A stretch of 54,784 bases of DNA from Plakobranchus ocellatus (GCA_019648995.1 BLXT01003971.1:175843-230626), one strand, 5' to 3'. Shown: positions 13,601 through 24,300, numbered from the stretch's first letter. Translations and numbers: made by a program. Notes: a model not told the origin generated them from the sequence alone.

Positions 13601-16600
13601 GTTATAAACTAAAAAAAATAAAGAATCATGACGCTGTCCTTCTGTCTTCATCAGTTCTTTCTTATAGGGTCACATCCATTACAATTGTCAGGAGGGATGA
13701 AACAGCCACAATTTTTCTGGGATTTCATTGGTTGATACTGACAGAGATTACACAGTCATCCACAAGATTTACACATGAATGATAAAGGAGAGCTTTGACT
13801 TAAAGGACACCTAATTTGAAAGCCGATATAGTGGCTCCCAGCTTAACAGTTTAATAAAAAAATGAAGAAAAAAAAAAAACACAATTGAGCCATAAGATCA
13901 TATGTTTCTAGTTTTCCTTTTCTTTTTTCTGCTCCTGAGACTAATGTTGCTTTTCTTTCAGTTAACAGCAAAGAATTATTCTTTATATTCTGACATTTTT
14001 CTTTTTTTTTTAAGGAGTATGAAATCACTAAAAAAATTATAGCTATAGTATTCAAATTTTTTTTCGTTACTCACTGCCCCCTTGCACACACAAATCACAG
14101 GCAAATTTTAGCAAACGTTTTGCTTAGTTCAACATCTTAACGTAAGCATTATTTTTCCTTGGGGGAATAAAAACTTAAAGCTGAAGAAATGTTGCATACA
14201 TTTTTTTTTTTTTAAATTGGCTTTATCAGTTTTTTTGTTTATAACCAGTCCACAAGAAGATGAGCTCAGACTTTCAGGCCCTCTGTCAGGCCAGGGCACC
14301 TGTGGTGGCGTAAGAACCAACAACAGAAAAGTTCCTGCAGATCTCAGGATGGGCCTATTATTCATTGTGCCATTTTTTAAATTAAATTCAAAACACAAAC
14401 AAAGAACTGGACCACTCACACATAATTGGGTACATGAGCAGAACTTTCCGCTGGTTAATATCCTTGGGGAGATTAGCATACACAACTCTTGCATCATGGG
14501 TGTCATCATCACTCTGAACAAGAATCTTTCCTATGCGTATAGATCGACAACAGTCTCGTAATCCCTGTTCCATTGCTTCCCCTGTAAATAACCATTGAAT
14601 TCATTTTGACAACATAAAACATGTTCCAGTGATATAAAAAAATTATCTTCAGAAACGCTACTGCAATCACTAGATTTATTGATCCAAATACTCCCAAAAT
14701 TTCCAACTTTTGAGATTTATTGGGTTTTGTTAAAATGCTGGTTTTTTATTTCCTTTTTTTTTCAGCTCCTAGTACATGCTTTGTGAATGATTTGATTTGC
14801 ACAGAATCAGTAAATCTGTAAACTATTGTGTCCATTATTAAACTCACAAATTGCAGCTTCAGGCTATATCAATGATCAAAAATGTTCAAAATGCCCATGG
14901 CAAGTCATTTGCACTGGTTTTGAAGCATAAGCTAATTTTGAAAAGGTAATTCATAAATCAATAGACTGCAATATTTTAAGCATTACAAATTTGGAAAAAT
15001 ATTCGAAATTGTATAACATATAAAAAATTACCTAAAATAAAATCTGGGTCTAAAAAACATTTCCTTACCACTTCTAACAATGCTAACTCCACAATTCCCT
15101 TTTTCATAGCGCAAGCCCTCGTAAACCTGACCTGGTGTTTGTGCAAGATGAAAAAAAAAAAGAAAAGAAAAAAACATCATGGCTTTATCAACAATTTGTA
15201 AAGGAAAAGACAAAATAATATGTATGACATATACATTTTAAATGTAAGTGTTTTTTGAGAGACGCTTCATACTTTAAGATAGTCACAATTTTGAGAATGC
15301 AGCATTGTCACAAATATTTACAGATTTTTGGTAAGTCTTCCTGATCATTTTAAAAAAAAAAAACAAGGGAAATCAGTATTACTAGCTAAAATACTGTCAG
15401 CAAAAGACAGAAAAAGAAAATTCTCATACAAAACCTTCTGAACCTGAACGAATTGTGAAATATATTAACTTTTTTAGTGGGACAATAAAAAAACTAATAA
15501 ATATCTTTTGCTCTTACCTGTGGGTGTCACAACATCACATTTGCGATATGGCAATTTATTCAGGCCCTCTTCAACAAGCAATCGGATCTTTGAGAAAGAC
15601 ATGTAAAACAGTTTTAAGATTTTAGCAAAGTCAAACAAACATCTGATGAAGTACTATCCCTCACATAAAATGAAATCCAGAAAACTTGATGCTTCAAATA
15701 TAATGATAGAGTTGGCTCAGATTTACATGGTACAATTTCACAAAATGATAAATCACCACACTTTATCCACAATTGCCCCGGGTCATATTTTTAAGAGTAT
15801 CAAGATTTTGTACCCATTGAAACATTCAAAGCTTTGAGCACCCATGACAAAGAACAATTTGTTTGTTCCAAAGATGCATTCTATATCTTCTAACAAAACG
15901 CTTATTTGCCTAAGTCAAAACTTCTTATTCCAAAAATATTTTTTTACTTTTTATCAAAAAACCCAAAGTGACTTGGGCTTATGTGGAATGAATGTGATCA
16001 AAGGATGTGGCAAAGTCATTTGGTAAGAAAATTTTTTTAAATTTTAATTATAAAAAAAAATCCAAAACCTTAAATTTGTTTGAAAAGTACTATTTATGAA
16101 CAAATCTTATGATTCAAAACATTTGAGATTTTTGTTTGTATGGAAAAAAATAACTTAGTAGAATCTTTTGACCTTTAATTCACCTTTTACTATTGCATTG
16201 TATTTTTTCCAAATAGAACTAAAGCACATTTATAACAAAACAAGTGTAGGAACATGTTATATAATTGTAAACTTACCAACCGATCAGCATAAAAGATGAA
16301 ATCATTTCTGGGCGTTGCTCTGGAAGACAGGAAAGCATAGATTGGTAAGATTTTAATTGAAAGTTTAAGTTCAAATGTTGCGTATTTATTTTTTTTCTCT
16401 CAGCAGTTGCTGAAACTCATCATCAGGTACCTTGTCTGGTACAGACATTGGCAATCATGTTCCTCCACTCATACCTATTCTCAGTTAACCTTATAAAGTT
16501 GTTATTGCTACCCTTGCCTATTGCCCATGACTTAAGATTTTCAATAAAAATTATTCTCTGCCTACCTCTACTGCGTTTGCCTTCAATCTTTCCAGTGATT

Positions 16601-17731
16601 GCTAAGTGTTCTAAACCCTTATGTCGGCAAATATGGCCTAAAAACTGTAGTTGCATCTGTCTAATGGTTTTAATTAGTGATCACTCAAGATTAGCCTCTT
16701 TCAGAACCAATTCATTTGACTTTTTTTCTGACCATGATATCCTCATCAATCCTCTGATAAACCACATCTCTACTGCTTCTAGTTTTTTTTCTATTTCTTT
16801 GTTTATCGAAAAAAAACTAAAAGCAGTAGATCTAGATCTAGAGATGTGGATTACAGGGCGCTTTTTCGTTTGTTCCCACCCTGACTTTTTATATAGGCCT
16901 AGATTCTAGCTAAATTATTCGATCTATCTCTACCTTCCTAATCCATTGACGAAATCAAAAGGTCGCAGGCCAAGTTATAATGAAAATAGTATTATTTTCA
17001 CACAAAATCTACACAATTAGACAGTTTTTTTTCCTTTGCTCCTATCGGATAATACAGAGCCAAATCGAATAATATAGCTAGAATCTAGATCTAGGCCTAT
17101 ATAAAAAGTCAGGGTGGGAACAAACGAAAAAGCGCTGTTTACAGTGCCATGGGTATTTGTTTGTGATATCATTTAGGCTACATAAGTATCTGGCCCTATA
17201 AATCTTTATTTCATCGCTAACCATGGGTGAATTGTGTAAAAATAAACAGCCTCTTTCTCGACACAAGTAAAACAGTTTTCTCTACATCTTAGATCTATCG
17301 AGTGTGTGCCTCAATTTAGTCTCATTAAATCTGGCAAATCTCAACTTTTGCTGCAGCTACATTTAAAAAGTAATTTTTTATGCTAAACCAGATGCATCAT
17401 TGATATGGAGCAGATTAGATCTATATGCCTAAGTCAACAAAACAACTAGATCTAAATCTAATCTGCATAGAATCTATCTAGATCTAGATTTAGACACTAT
17501 AGTACTATACTAAACCATTAAAGCTACTTACTTGTCTCTGATCACAGTTTGAAGTTCCCGGACACCATCGGTTAAACGCATCTGAATGAATTTGGGGCCA
17601 AAATCATAACTTCCAATGAAAGGTTCGTCTTTGCCATTCAACATAGGTGCTTTTTTGTCCTCTAAAGGACTATCGGCGTCAATTTTACACTCATTGACTG
17701 CTTTGTAAAGTGGAATTACATCAGGATCCAT
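10606..17731 (-). CDS. UPRT: UPRT, uracil phosphoribosyltransferase homolog, complete (7 exons)
   Basis: Exons in transcript order: 17532-17731, 16277-16319, 15518-15587, 15069-15131, 14420-14581, 12358-12456, 10606-10712. They sum to 744 nt (247 aa plus TGA) with GT-AG junctions and matching phases throughout. The ATG (context ACAATGG) has an in-frame TGA six codons upstream, which supports this start. Recognisable family blocks are MRLTDGVRELQT (late exon 1), TPRNDFIFYADRL, LLVEEGLNKLPY, EKGNCGVSIVRSGEAMEQGL, the PRPP-loop equivalent YPIMCTGNT (about aa 176-184, codon C180 split by intron 5) and the C-terminus TTEVHPVAPSHFGQKYFGTD. The family transfers ribose phosphate from PRPP to uracil in microbes and plants. 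Animal homologs diverge around the PRPP loop and their activity is uncertain. Human UPRT, from memory, is about 60 aa longer, the excess being N-terminal. The usual Ser of the loop is Cys here. Identity is very secure; catalytic function is not. Confidence 0.94.
10999..11075 (+). mobile_element. Possible small LINE endonuclease/RT C-terminal remnant
   Basis: A short plus-strand reading frame encodes GEKKGRPKSTWRVDLQDD, resembling the G-R-P-K-x-T-W block found near the C-terminus of many invertebrate LINE ORF2 proteins. It is short, has no tail or target duplication that I can see, and could be chance. Confidence 0.3.
11358..11373 (-). other. Histone-mRNA-like 3' stem-loop sequence
   Basis: The minus strand reads GGCCCTTTTCAGGGCC: a perfect 6-bp stem with a TTTC loop, fitting the metazoan replication-dependent histone 3' stem-loop (GGYYCTTTTCARRGCC). 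It lies 13 nt beyond the TAG that ends the transposase remnant. A purine-rich AAAAAGGGGAAG follows about 15 nt further on, as a histone downstream element would. No histone coding sequence is adjacent. Functionality is unknown. Confidence 0.45.
11386..11580 (-). pseudogene. Decayed Tigger-like transposase C-terminus
   Basis: Read on the minus strand with frameshifts, the segment gives QLRIFS, then IENGIT, and at the end VRRARQTVITDHFK before a TAG stop at 11386-11388. A basic stretch followed by Q-T/S-x-I-T-x-F-F near the C-terminus is typical of Tigger/jerky transposases; the other element in this window ends with SSITSFFKPM. The several frame changes and stops show it is not functional. A longer plus-strand reading frame over the same bases (11378-11716) shows no family I recognise. 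Confidence 0.45.
11946..11968. repeat. Perfect 11-bp-arm palindrome
   Basis: TAGGTCTAGAT and ATCTAGACCTA flank a single G. It lies inside the degraded Tigger-like element and contains two copies of the TCTAGA word that is enriched elsewhere in this window. Confidence 0.8.
12572..12640 (+). repeat. Dispersed repeat, copy A of a pair in UPRT introns
   Basis: About 65 bp containing GAGCTTTGGGCACCCATGGC, AATTTGTTTGTTCCAAAG and CTATATCTTC. It matches the segment at 15829-15895 in direct orientation with only scattered differences. It carries no ORF, and I do not recognise the family. Confidence 0.7.
14243..14325 (+). repeat. Unnamed dispersed repeat family, copy 1 of 3
   Basis: Begins AACCAGTCC and continues AGATGAGCTCAGACTTTCAG, GCCCTCTGTCAGGCCAGGGC and a TGTGGTGGC block. 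The same ordered blocks occur at 35506 and 52791. It lies just left of UPRT exon 5, in the intron. Confidence 0.7.
15829..15895 (+). repeat. Dispersed repeat, copy B of a pair in UPRT introns
   Basis: Partner of 12572-12640: shares CACCCATG-CAAAGAA-AATT, TTGTTTGTTCCAAAG and TCTATATCTTC in the same order and orientation. It lies between UPRT exons 2 and 3. Confidence 0.7.
16417..16803 (-). mobile_element. 5'-truncated LINE 3' end, copy 1
   Basis: The minus strand carries a reading frame with KLEAVEMWFIRGLMRISWSE, then an in-frame TGA, then SLIKTIRQMQLQFLGHI, GKIEGKRSRGRQRI and ENRYEWRNMIANV. This is the familiar C-terminal segment of ORF2 in invertebrate non-LTR retrotransposons. It ends in a TGATGATGA tail at 16417-16427, as in elements with short tandem-repeat tails (RTE-like). 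One stop codon and the truncation make it inactive. It lies in UPRT intron 1, in the same orientation as the gene. Confidence 0.8.
16758..16853. repeat. Inverted repeat at the LINE 5' end, arms differing by 12 bp
   Basis: Left arm 16758-16791 (ACCACATCTCTACTGCTTCT then T-run) is the LINE coding sequence. Right arm 16808-16853 is its reverse complement, except for an extra GATCTAGATCTA at 16829-16840. The spacer is about 16 bp. It resembles a 5' inversion of the inserted LINE or a fold-back rearrangement. Confidence 0.8.
16858..17135. repeat. Fold-back element with 66/72-bp inverted arms
   Basis: Left arm 16858-16923 begins GCGCTTTTTCGTTTGTTCCC. Right arm 17064-17135 is its near-perfect reverse complement, differing by one base near the inner end and an extra GATCTA. 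The spacer is about 140 bp. The outer ends (CAGGGCGC and GCGCTG) hint at a hAT-like terminus but no matching target duplication is evident. It lies in UPRT intron 1. Confidence 0.8.
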
Positions 17732-17830
17732 TGTTTGTAAACACGTTCACTACTTTCTTTACCACTTCTGACTTCCTCGTGGGGTTGCAAAAGTACCAGA
17801 GTGTTGCCCGTTTCTTATAAAGTAACATAA
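17732..17830 (-). promoter_or_regulatory. UPRT: Candidate UPRT core promoter and 5' UTR
   Basis: Read on the minus strand, a TATA-like TTATAAGAAA lies at 17814-17823, about 85 nt before the ATG, and an ETS-like GAGGAAGT lies between it and the start codon. An in-frame TGA sits 18 nt before the ATG. No transcript data are available, so the promoter position is inferred from motif placement. A non-coding first exon further upstream cannot be excluded. Confidence 0.33.
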
Positions 17831-18333
17831 GATAACTTTGTCGTTTTTTGTGTGAATTTTTAAAACTATTTTAATGATTGAAATCTTCTATACACTATTC
17901 TTTGAAATAAGAGTTTCACAATATATTTATTGCAATTGTTTGGATAACTGTTTGAAGCCTAAATTAACATGAGTGTTTCACAGCTTTCAACTTATCTGGC
18001 CTACAATGGTGATTTTAAATCGCTACCCGAGGAAATGACTAGTGTCCCATTCTGCATGAATATTGCAAGGAGCAGGATGTGAAGCAAAATAAATTGACTA
18101 GTGACTGATATGTCCGCCCATGTTAGAATAAGGTCTTTGGGGAGTTTGGACGTTCAAACGTGATATTTGGAATCTAACTCACTCACAAATAACGAAGACA
18201 TGTCCATAATATTTCATGTCTTTTCTCTTTTATCTCAGTCTTGATACGTAGATCTGGTTTTAAACCAACATAGTTTCTATCTTCCATTCGTTTGAATTCT
18301 GAAATATTTATAAATTAAAAATTGTTAACTCAG

Positions 18334-18420
18334 GGCCGGATCCGGGAGGAGGGGGNNNNNNNNNNNNNNNNNNNGGGGGGGGGGTTACCAGGGGTTCCGA
18401 AATCCCTCCCTTGCAAAAGT
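18334..18420. mobile_element. Possible DNA-transposon end fragment, interrupted by a gap
   Basis: CAGGGCCGGATCCGGGAGG followed by G-runs, then GGTTACCAGGGGTTCCGAAA and TCCCTCCCTTGCAAAAG. Such G-rich CAGGGCCGGATCC starts remind me of non-autonomous hAT-type elements in invertebrates. The other end was not found and an N run interrupts the fragment. Confidence 0.3.
18356..18374. other. Assembly gap or unresolved homopolymer (19 N)
   Basis: Nineteen N between two poly(G) runs, most likely an unresolved G homopolymer. Confidence 0.9.
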
Positions 18421-19109
18421 AATGTACCTGTGGATGTTGATCGTGTTCTATTTTAGTGCCAGGAGACACCATCTTTTCATTCTCAAATTGCAAAAAGTCT
18501 TCATCAGTTCCCCTTAACCCCTTACAATAACTGAAAAGAGAGAAGGCAAATGAAGTAGAGGTAGACAAAGAATAACTTTTGACGAAAGTCTTAACTGATG
18601 GGCAATGGGTAAAGGTAGTAACAAAAACTTTAGAAGGTTAAATAAGAATAAGTTAGAGTGGAGGAACATTATAGCCAATATCATTCTGTTCTAGACAGGC
18701 ACCTAAAGAAGAATTCTAAGCCTAGGCCACATCTTGAAACCAGACTAATCCTACTGACTAAATAAATAGGACAAGGAATTAGTTGGTCCACGATCAAAAA
18801 TTCATGCGGGTGAGATTTACATTCATTGATACTATTTTTTTTTAATCCACGATAAATTGAATATTGAAGTGAAGTGATCTTGGCTCTGACGAAAAATGTA
18901 ACCTACAGATCTAGAATGCGATTGAAGTATAAGGTAAGCATCATATCTTAACTTCTATGGAAAATTGGAAGTAAAAAAATGTCTAAAAATAAAATTATAT
19001 GTGGAGAAAAAAATTTTAATTACAAAAAAAAAAGAAAGGAAAAAGTCAAGGTTTTGTTCGCCGTTTGTCCTATTAATTTCTTTACTAGCAAAGATTATAA
19101 CCTCTTTCG

Positions 19110-19175
19110 AAACGGAAATTCCCGGAACTTTCTATGTTCCGGTAATATGGCGCACCCCATTCAACGATAATGGTT
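19110..19175 (+). promoter_or_regulatory. GTF2E1: Candidate GTF2E1 promoter / transcription start region
   Basis: In an AT-rich setting this patch carries CCGGAA at 19122-19127, TTCCGG at 19137-19142 (the same ETS-type core on the other strand) and AATATGGCG at 19144-19152, which fits a YY1-type site. ETS plus YY1 motifs near the start are typical of animal housekeeping promoters. The first coding exon is 2.1 kb downstream, so a non-coding 5' exon would have to be spliced to it. A GTAAGT donor at 19851 is available. Confidence 0.33.
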
Positions 19176-20230
19176 AGAATTTGAAAGAATGAAAGGATAT
19201 TAACTTTATTGTGATTATTTGTAACACAGCTATCGTAGATCTCAATTCAGATTCTGGACAAAAGCGAATTGTATGATTTTAGACCTTTACTTGGTCCCAG
19301 CCCTAGATCTAGCAGTAGCAATGAATCAAATAGAAGAGACTTAGAGACCCTCTAGATCTGGAATCAAGAATTATAGAGTTAGATTTCAACTCTATCTCCA
19401 GACATCAGTTGCACTTTGCAGACTGTTTTAATATTTTTCCAGGCCTGGGAATTCTTGTTTCTGCATGAAGCTATAAGCTTTTATTGGTTCAAAGCAGTTA
19501 AAATGTGGTCTAGATTTGGTATGGCTATAATGCTATATCCAGTACTGCTGGAAATATCACCTCTTGCTACGGACCTGTTATTTGCAGTTTGACTAAGCCA
19601 AAAGTAGAAATCCTCTGGATTTTAAGTAATGAACAATCTTTGGCTATTAGTATTACTAAAGTAAAATTTTGTCTCTTGGACTTTATTTGCACACTTTCTG
19701 CAAGGCTAATTATTATATCAGATTCTAATTCTACAGTTTTAAAAACTAAACTGTAAATTTTAAAAAAGCAGGCTTTTAAAATGACAGTAAACATTTAATT
19801 GACATTTTCACTCTGAGCAAGAAACCATATATACACTCATGAAAATCCTGGTAAGTGTTAAATCATTTATAAATGGATCTAGATCTAGATGTATTATAGA
19901 GACACATCGACTAGGCTCTATGTGTATTGTAATGGGCTTAATCTGTGTTTGATATGTTAGAATATAAAATTATTTTTCATTACAAACCATTACCATGCAG
20001 TAAAATACTAGGAGTTCCACCATCCCAATCAATTTGATTTTTTTATGAAGCTAATCATTGTGAAAGAAGTATTTAGTAGTAGTAATAGCAACAGCAGCTG
20101 CAAGAGCAAAAGCATTAGTAACATCAATACTAGCAGCTGTGGCAGCGGTAGTAGAAGTAGTAGTAGGCAGCCCTTGTACTAGTTGTAGGCCTACTTATAA
20201 AGGTTAGTTATAAGGTTGACTTGTATTCCA

Positions 20231-20940
20231 TTAAGAGGGGGGGGGGCAACCTACCAGGCAAATTTTTTATTTACTTTTCTCTGTTACATTGATGCTGTTT
20301 ATTTTTTGTCATAACTTTCTTATTTTTTAGATATCTTAATCTTTTTTTACATGTTAAAAAAAAGAGGATTTTGAATACAAACACTTTCTAACATGACACA
20401 CTAAATGAATTTTCTTTAAAAAAATGGATTTCTTAGATTTTTTTTTTTACATCTTTCACTAAAACTTTGCTATTTGTGGGTGGATTCAGACAAAACTTGG
20501 TGAAATTGTTCAGAAAGATGTACCAAACAAACGATTGGAGTGGTTTTTTTCTCAATACAGTGTGAATATTTTTATTTTTGAAAATAAAGTGTCAAAATTA
20601 GAAATTCCAAACAGCATTACTTTTAAAAATTTTTTTCTCAATAAATGTGTCAAATCAAATATAAAAAAAAAGCTCTCTGACCATTTATAAAGGATGATCT
20701 CAAGATTATGTAAACCAAATTTGAAGTTAATCTGTCAGCAACTTTTGGAGTTTTAGTCATTCAAAACAAATGGTCCAAAATACAAGATGACCGCCGTTGC
20801 CAATGCAACAGCATGATAAAAATGTTTTTTGACAGCAGATTTCGCATATTCATTACATAAGGATCATTTTGTATGTAAAGTTTCATTGGTCTATTACTAA
20901 TATGTTAGAGATTGGATCTGATGTGCCGCTCCCCCCTTAA
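20231..20940. mobile_element. Possible non-autonomous TTAA-type DNA transposon, about 0.7 kb
   Basis: TTAA at 20231-20234 and TTAA at 20937-20940 enclose about 702 bp. Read inward, both ends start with a G-run and then GCA-type sequence (GAGGGGGG...GCAACC and GGGGGGAGCGGCACATCAG). TTAA duplication with G-rich termini fits Kolobok-like or piggyBac-like elements. There is no transposase ORF. The G-run may exaggerate the similarity of the ends. Confidence 0.38.
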
Positions 20941-21306
20941 TGCAAAGTGATATAACCATAAAAGCAAATCTTACTTAATATTTAGACACCAAAACACTTC
21001 AATCCATAGTATGATTGGTATACTTTCTGTGTATATTTTGAAATCATATATGGTTCATAACACAACTGTACAGAACAAGCTGTAATTGCTTCTTTTTTTT
21101 ATTTGAAATATATCACTCTTCTAATTTTAGTAAATCTCACTTTTCTTACTTTTGGACAAGCATTTCAAGTAAATTATTCTTCTCTTTCCCTCTTTTATAA
21201 ATCATTAAAGAGTAAGTCTTGTCATTTGAACTACCTCAGGCTAGATCTTTATCATAAAAAAAAAATTTAACATTTTATATACTTTTGTGAAAGATCTAAA
21301 CCTGTT

Positions 21307-24300
21307 ATGATGGAAGGAGGAGAGACTTTGCTCACTACCGTCCCAGAAGAACTGAAGCGACTTGTGCGTCTAATTGTTCGTGGCTTTTACACCATGGAGC
21401 ATGCAGTGGTTATTGATATGCTGGTGCGACACCCATGTGTGAAAGAAGACGATTTATCAGAGTTGCTGAAGCTGGATAAAAAACATTTAAGGTCAGCCAA
21501 TGTTATATAAATCTCGACTGTACAAGAAAAGTTTTGAAAAAGTTAGTAGATAGTTATATATATTATACCATACAGCATGAGCCATAGATAGGTCACTTGG
21601 TTTAGCATATCAGTAATTCTCACTTTTTTTCAAATCTCAAAACATTTTCTGGTATCAACCTTTAGTATGTGTGTGTGTGTGTGCATTGTTTTTTAGACAA
21701 AAAACTTTTTATTGTTTTATGTTTTCCTAATGCAACCTAGCCAGTCACAGATATTTTTTACCATGTTCTCACAATAGATTGATATCCCTTATCTGTATTT
21801 TTCCCCCTTTTCTTTTTTTTTTTTGCTCTATTGTCTCTTTTTTCTGTATAGTCAGTGCAAGCAGACAGTTTTTATTCCACATTATGTTGAATCCCTTTTT
21901 AATGAGTCTTAGTTATGGTATACATTTGTCTGTGCAATTTTGAATTGAAACAAAGTCCAAATTCAAATATTCACTGCAGGGCTATCCTGAACATGCTCAA
22001 GACTGACAGATTCCTCAAGAGTAAAATGAGAGTGGAAACAGATGATGAAGGTCGCACTACAAAGCACACATTTTATTACATTAATTACAGGTAGCTGGAA
22101 TCCTTTACGGTCTTTTAAAACCATAACTTTTTTTATTTTTTTCAAGTTTGGCTTGTGCTTCAGACTCAAGGGCTTTAGTATAAAAGTGAAATTATAGTTT
22201 TAACTCACTGGTTACTTTATCCGAAACGTTTGCGGGAAAATTTTGTTTATTAGTGCAGCGTTTAAGATGTTACTTCAAAAGACCTCACTTGCAGTTACAG
22301 GTTAAAAAAAATTTTTTTTTTTAAATGTACGAGTATGTAATAGATAGCAACATAAGTTTAGTTGAACAAAAACCTGCATGCTATCATTGCGATCCAGGCA
22401 GCTGCTAGAATCTGCATGTTCAGCAATTATACACAACACTAACATGATTTTTCCCTACCTCTTCACCATTCTTTTTTCTTCCTTATTTTGGCCAGTGTGT
22501 TTGTGAATGTTGTGAAATACAAACTTGACCACATGAGGCGCAAGATAGAGACAGATGAGCGCGACAATACTAGTCGCTCATCATTCATCTGTACTAGGTG
22601 TAAAAAAACTTATACAGATTATGAGGTTAAGCAACTCATGAACTTTGAGACGGGAGAGCTCCACTGCATTTTCTGTAACACTAAGGTGAGGTTTGAGCTT
22701 TTCGTTTCTCTACAGACTACTGACTTTACGCCTCGAATCTTGGAGCATGCAGTTGTTCCTCGGGTCAATTTTAAGTCTTTTATTTGTTGTGGGAAAAATA
22801 AATGAAATGGTTGCAATTCATGTTTCTGCCAGATAAGATAATAGCATATTTATCATGGCGTAAAATTTTATTTTCTCAGTGCTACTTTAGTTAGATGAAC
22901 AATCTCTGGGCAAAGCAGGCCCAATCGCCTCTAATTGCGGCCTTACCAGTCCCTGGATACAGACTAACTTGCAATCAGCTCCGTGTACTGTTATCTCAGG
23001 CCGCACATGAGCAAAAGAATAGTTTTTACCAGAATTCAACCATGAAAACTACAAATTCAGTGCTATTTTTACATATTTATTTTAGATACATTTGACAGTA
23101 AATCTTTGATAGGGATGTTCTGTGAAAACTTCGCACTTTTAATTTTGTTAATAGAAATAGTGTATATGCTTTATCTCACGTCACACTTTTTGCCTCTTAG
23201 CAAGGTTTTCATTTGTTGTCTACTTTTCTTAACTGCTGATATACAATAAATAGAAAAGGTAGAATGTCAGAATTAGTGGTATGCGTTATCTTTAGTTAGT
23301 TTTTGTTCTTATTGATGCAGTAAGTCTTGAGGCCACGGCAGGCATGCACAGAATCCAGAATTTATTTCTAGATTTATTTTTCTCAACCACCCAATCAACT
23401 AAAGGGAAGCGCGCAGTAGGAAAAATATGAAATTTGTTTGCACTCTCTCATTTTCTCATGAAACAGATTATACTGCTGTGGAAATCAGGAATGTATCTTA
23501 CTTTATAATATAATGCTCATGACTTCTGTGAAGTAAAATTAACTTAGATGTACAAAAAAAGCTAATGTGCACGATTTTGAAAAACTGTACGTCAAAGTTT
23601 TTGAAACAATCTCTTGAGAAAAGTGGGTGAAGTGATTTTCCTTTTACAAGTTTATTTCAGCTGTTGTGGTATCAAACTTTTGAGAGTGACTAAGTCAACA
23701 TATTGTTGAGTCATTACCACAAGATTGAAAGACATCTATTGCGTAGCAAAGATAACATTACTGATTGAATTAAACGGCTTCACTATTTCAAAAATTATAC
23801 TGAACCTGCTTTCAGAGCATCATACTTTAGACCCATCATATTTAGTGAATGCTACTTTTTAAAGTCTAAATGTATAACAGTATTTCTTTTGTACTGGTGA
23901 GTTTTGTGCAGTTACCATTGAAAACACTATTGCAACAAAGCGACAATAACGATCATTGATAATTAAAAAATAAATGCTAAATGCAACACTTACGCTGGGC
24001 CTTGGCTATCTGCATTTCAGAGTCAGTGACCCCTCCTTAAAAAATGTACATGATTTTTGCATGTAGATTTTTTAAAGTTCTGGGTTTTTTTTAAGTGTCA
24101 AGCTGTGAAAACATATAATTTCTTTTTGTAGTTTTCCTTATAACCTATAAAAATTTGAAAAAGTACCTTGTTGAAGCTAGGAAAGATAAAATAGAAGAAA
24201 AGAGAAAAAAATATCTAAATGAGGTGACTAAGTGTGGCTTCTTTGGGTAAAGTTAATCTACTTCTGCCTGTCTAATCCTATGTTTACCATTTATTTCTGT

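Larger units (their letters stand above)
17831..21306. other. Divergent intergenic region between UPRT and GTF2E1
   Basis: No protein family is recognisable here. The stretch holds a sequencing gap, a transposon-like end, a promoter-like cluster at 19.1 kb, a degenerate trinucleotide region (AGT/AGC) near 20.08-20.17 kb, and a TTAA-flanked element at 20231-20940. GATCTA-type words recur. A strong donor-like GTAAGT at 19851 could belong to a GTF2E1 5' UTR exon. Confidence 0.5.

Noticed and set aside
22895-23095. 66-codon plus-strand frame in a GTF2E1 intron
   Set aside because: No family resemblance. The flanking GTF2E1 exons join directly in phase.
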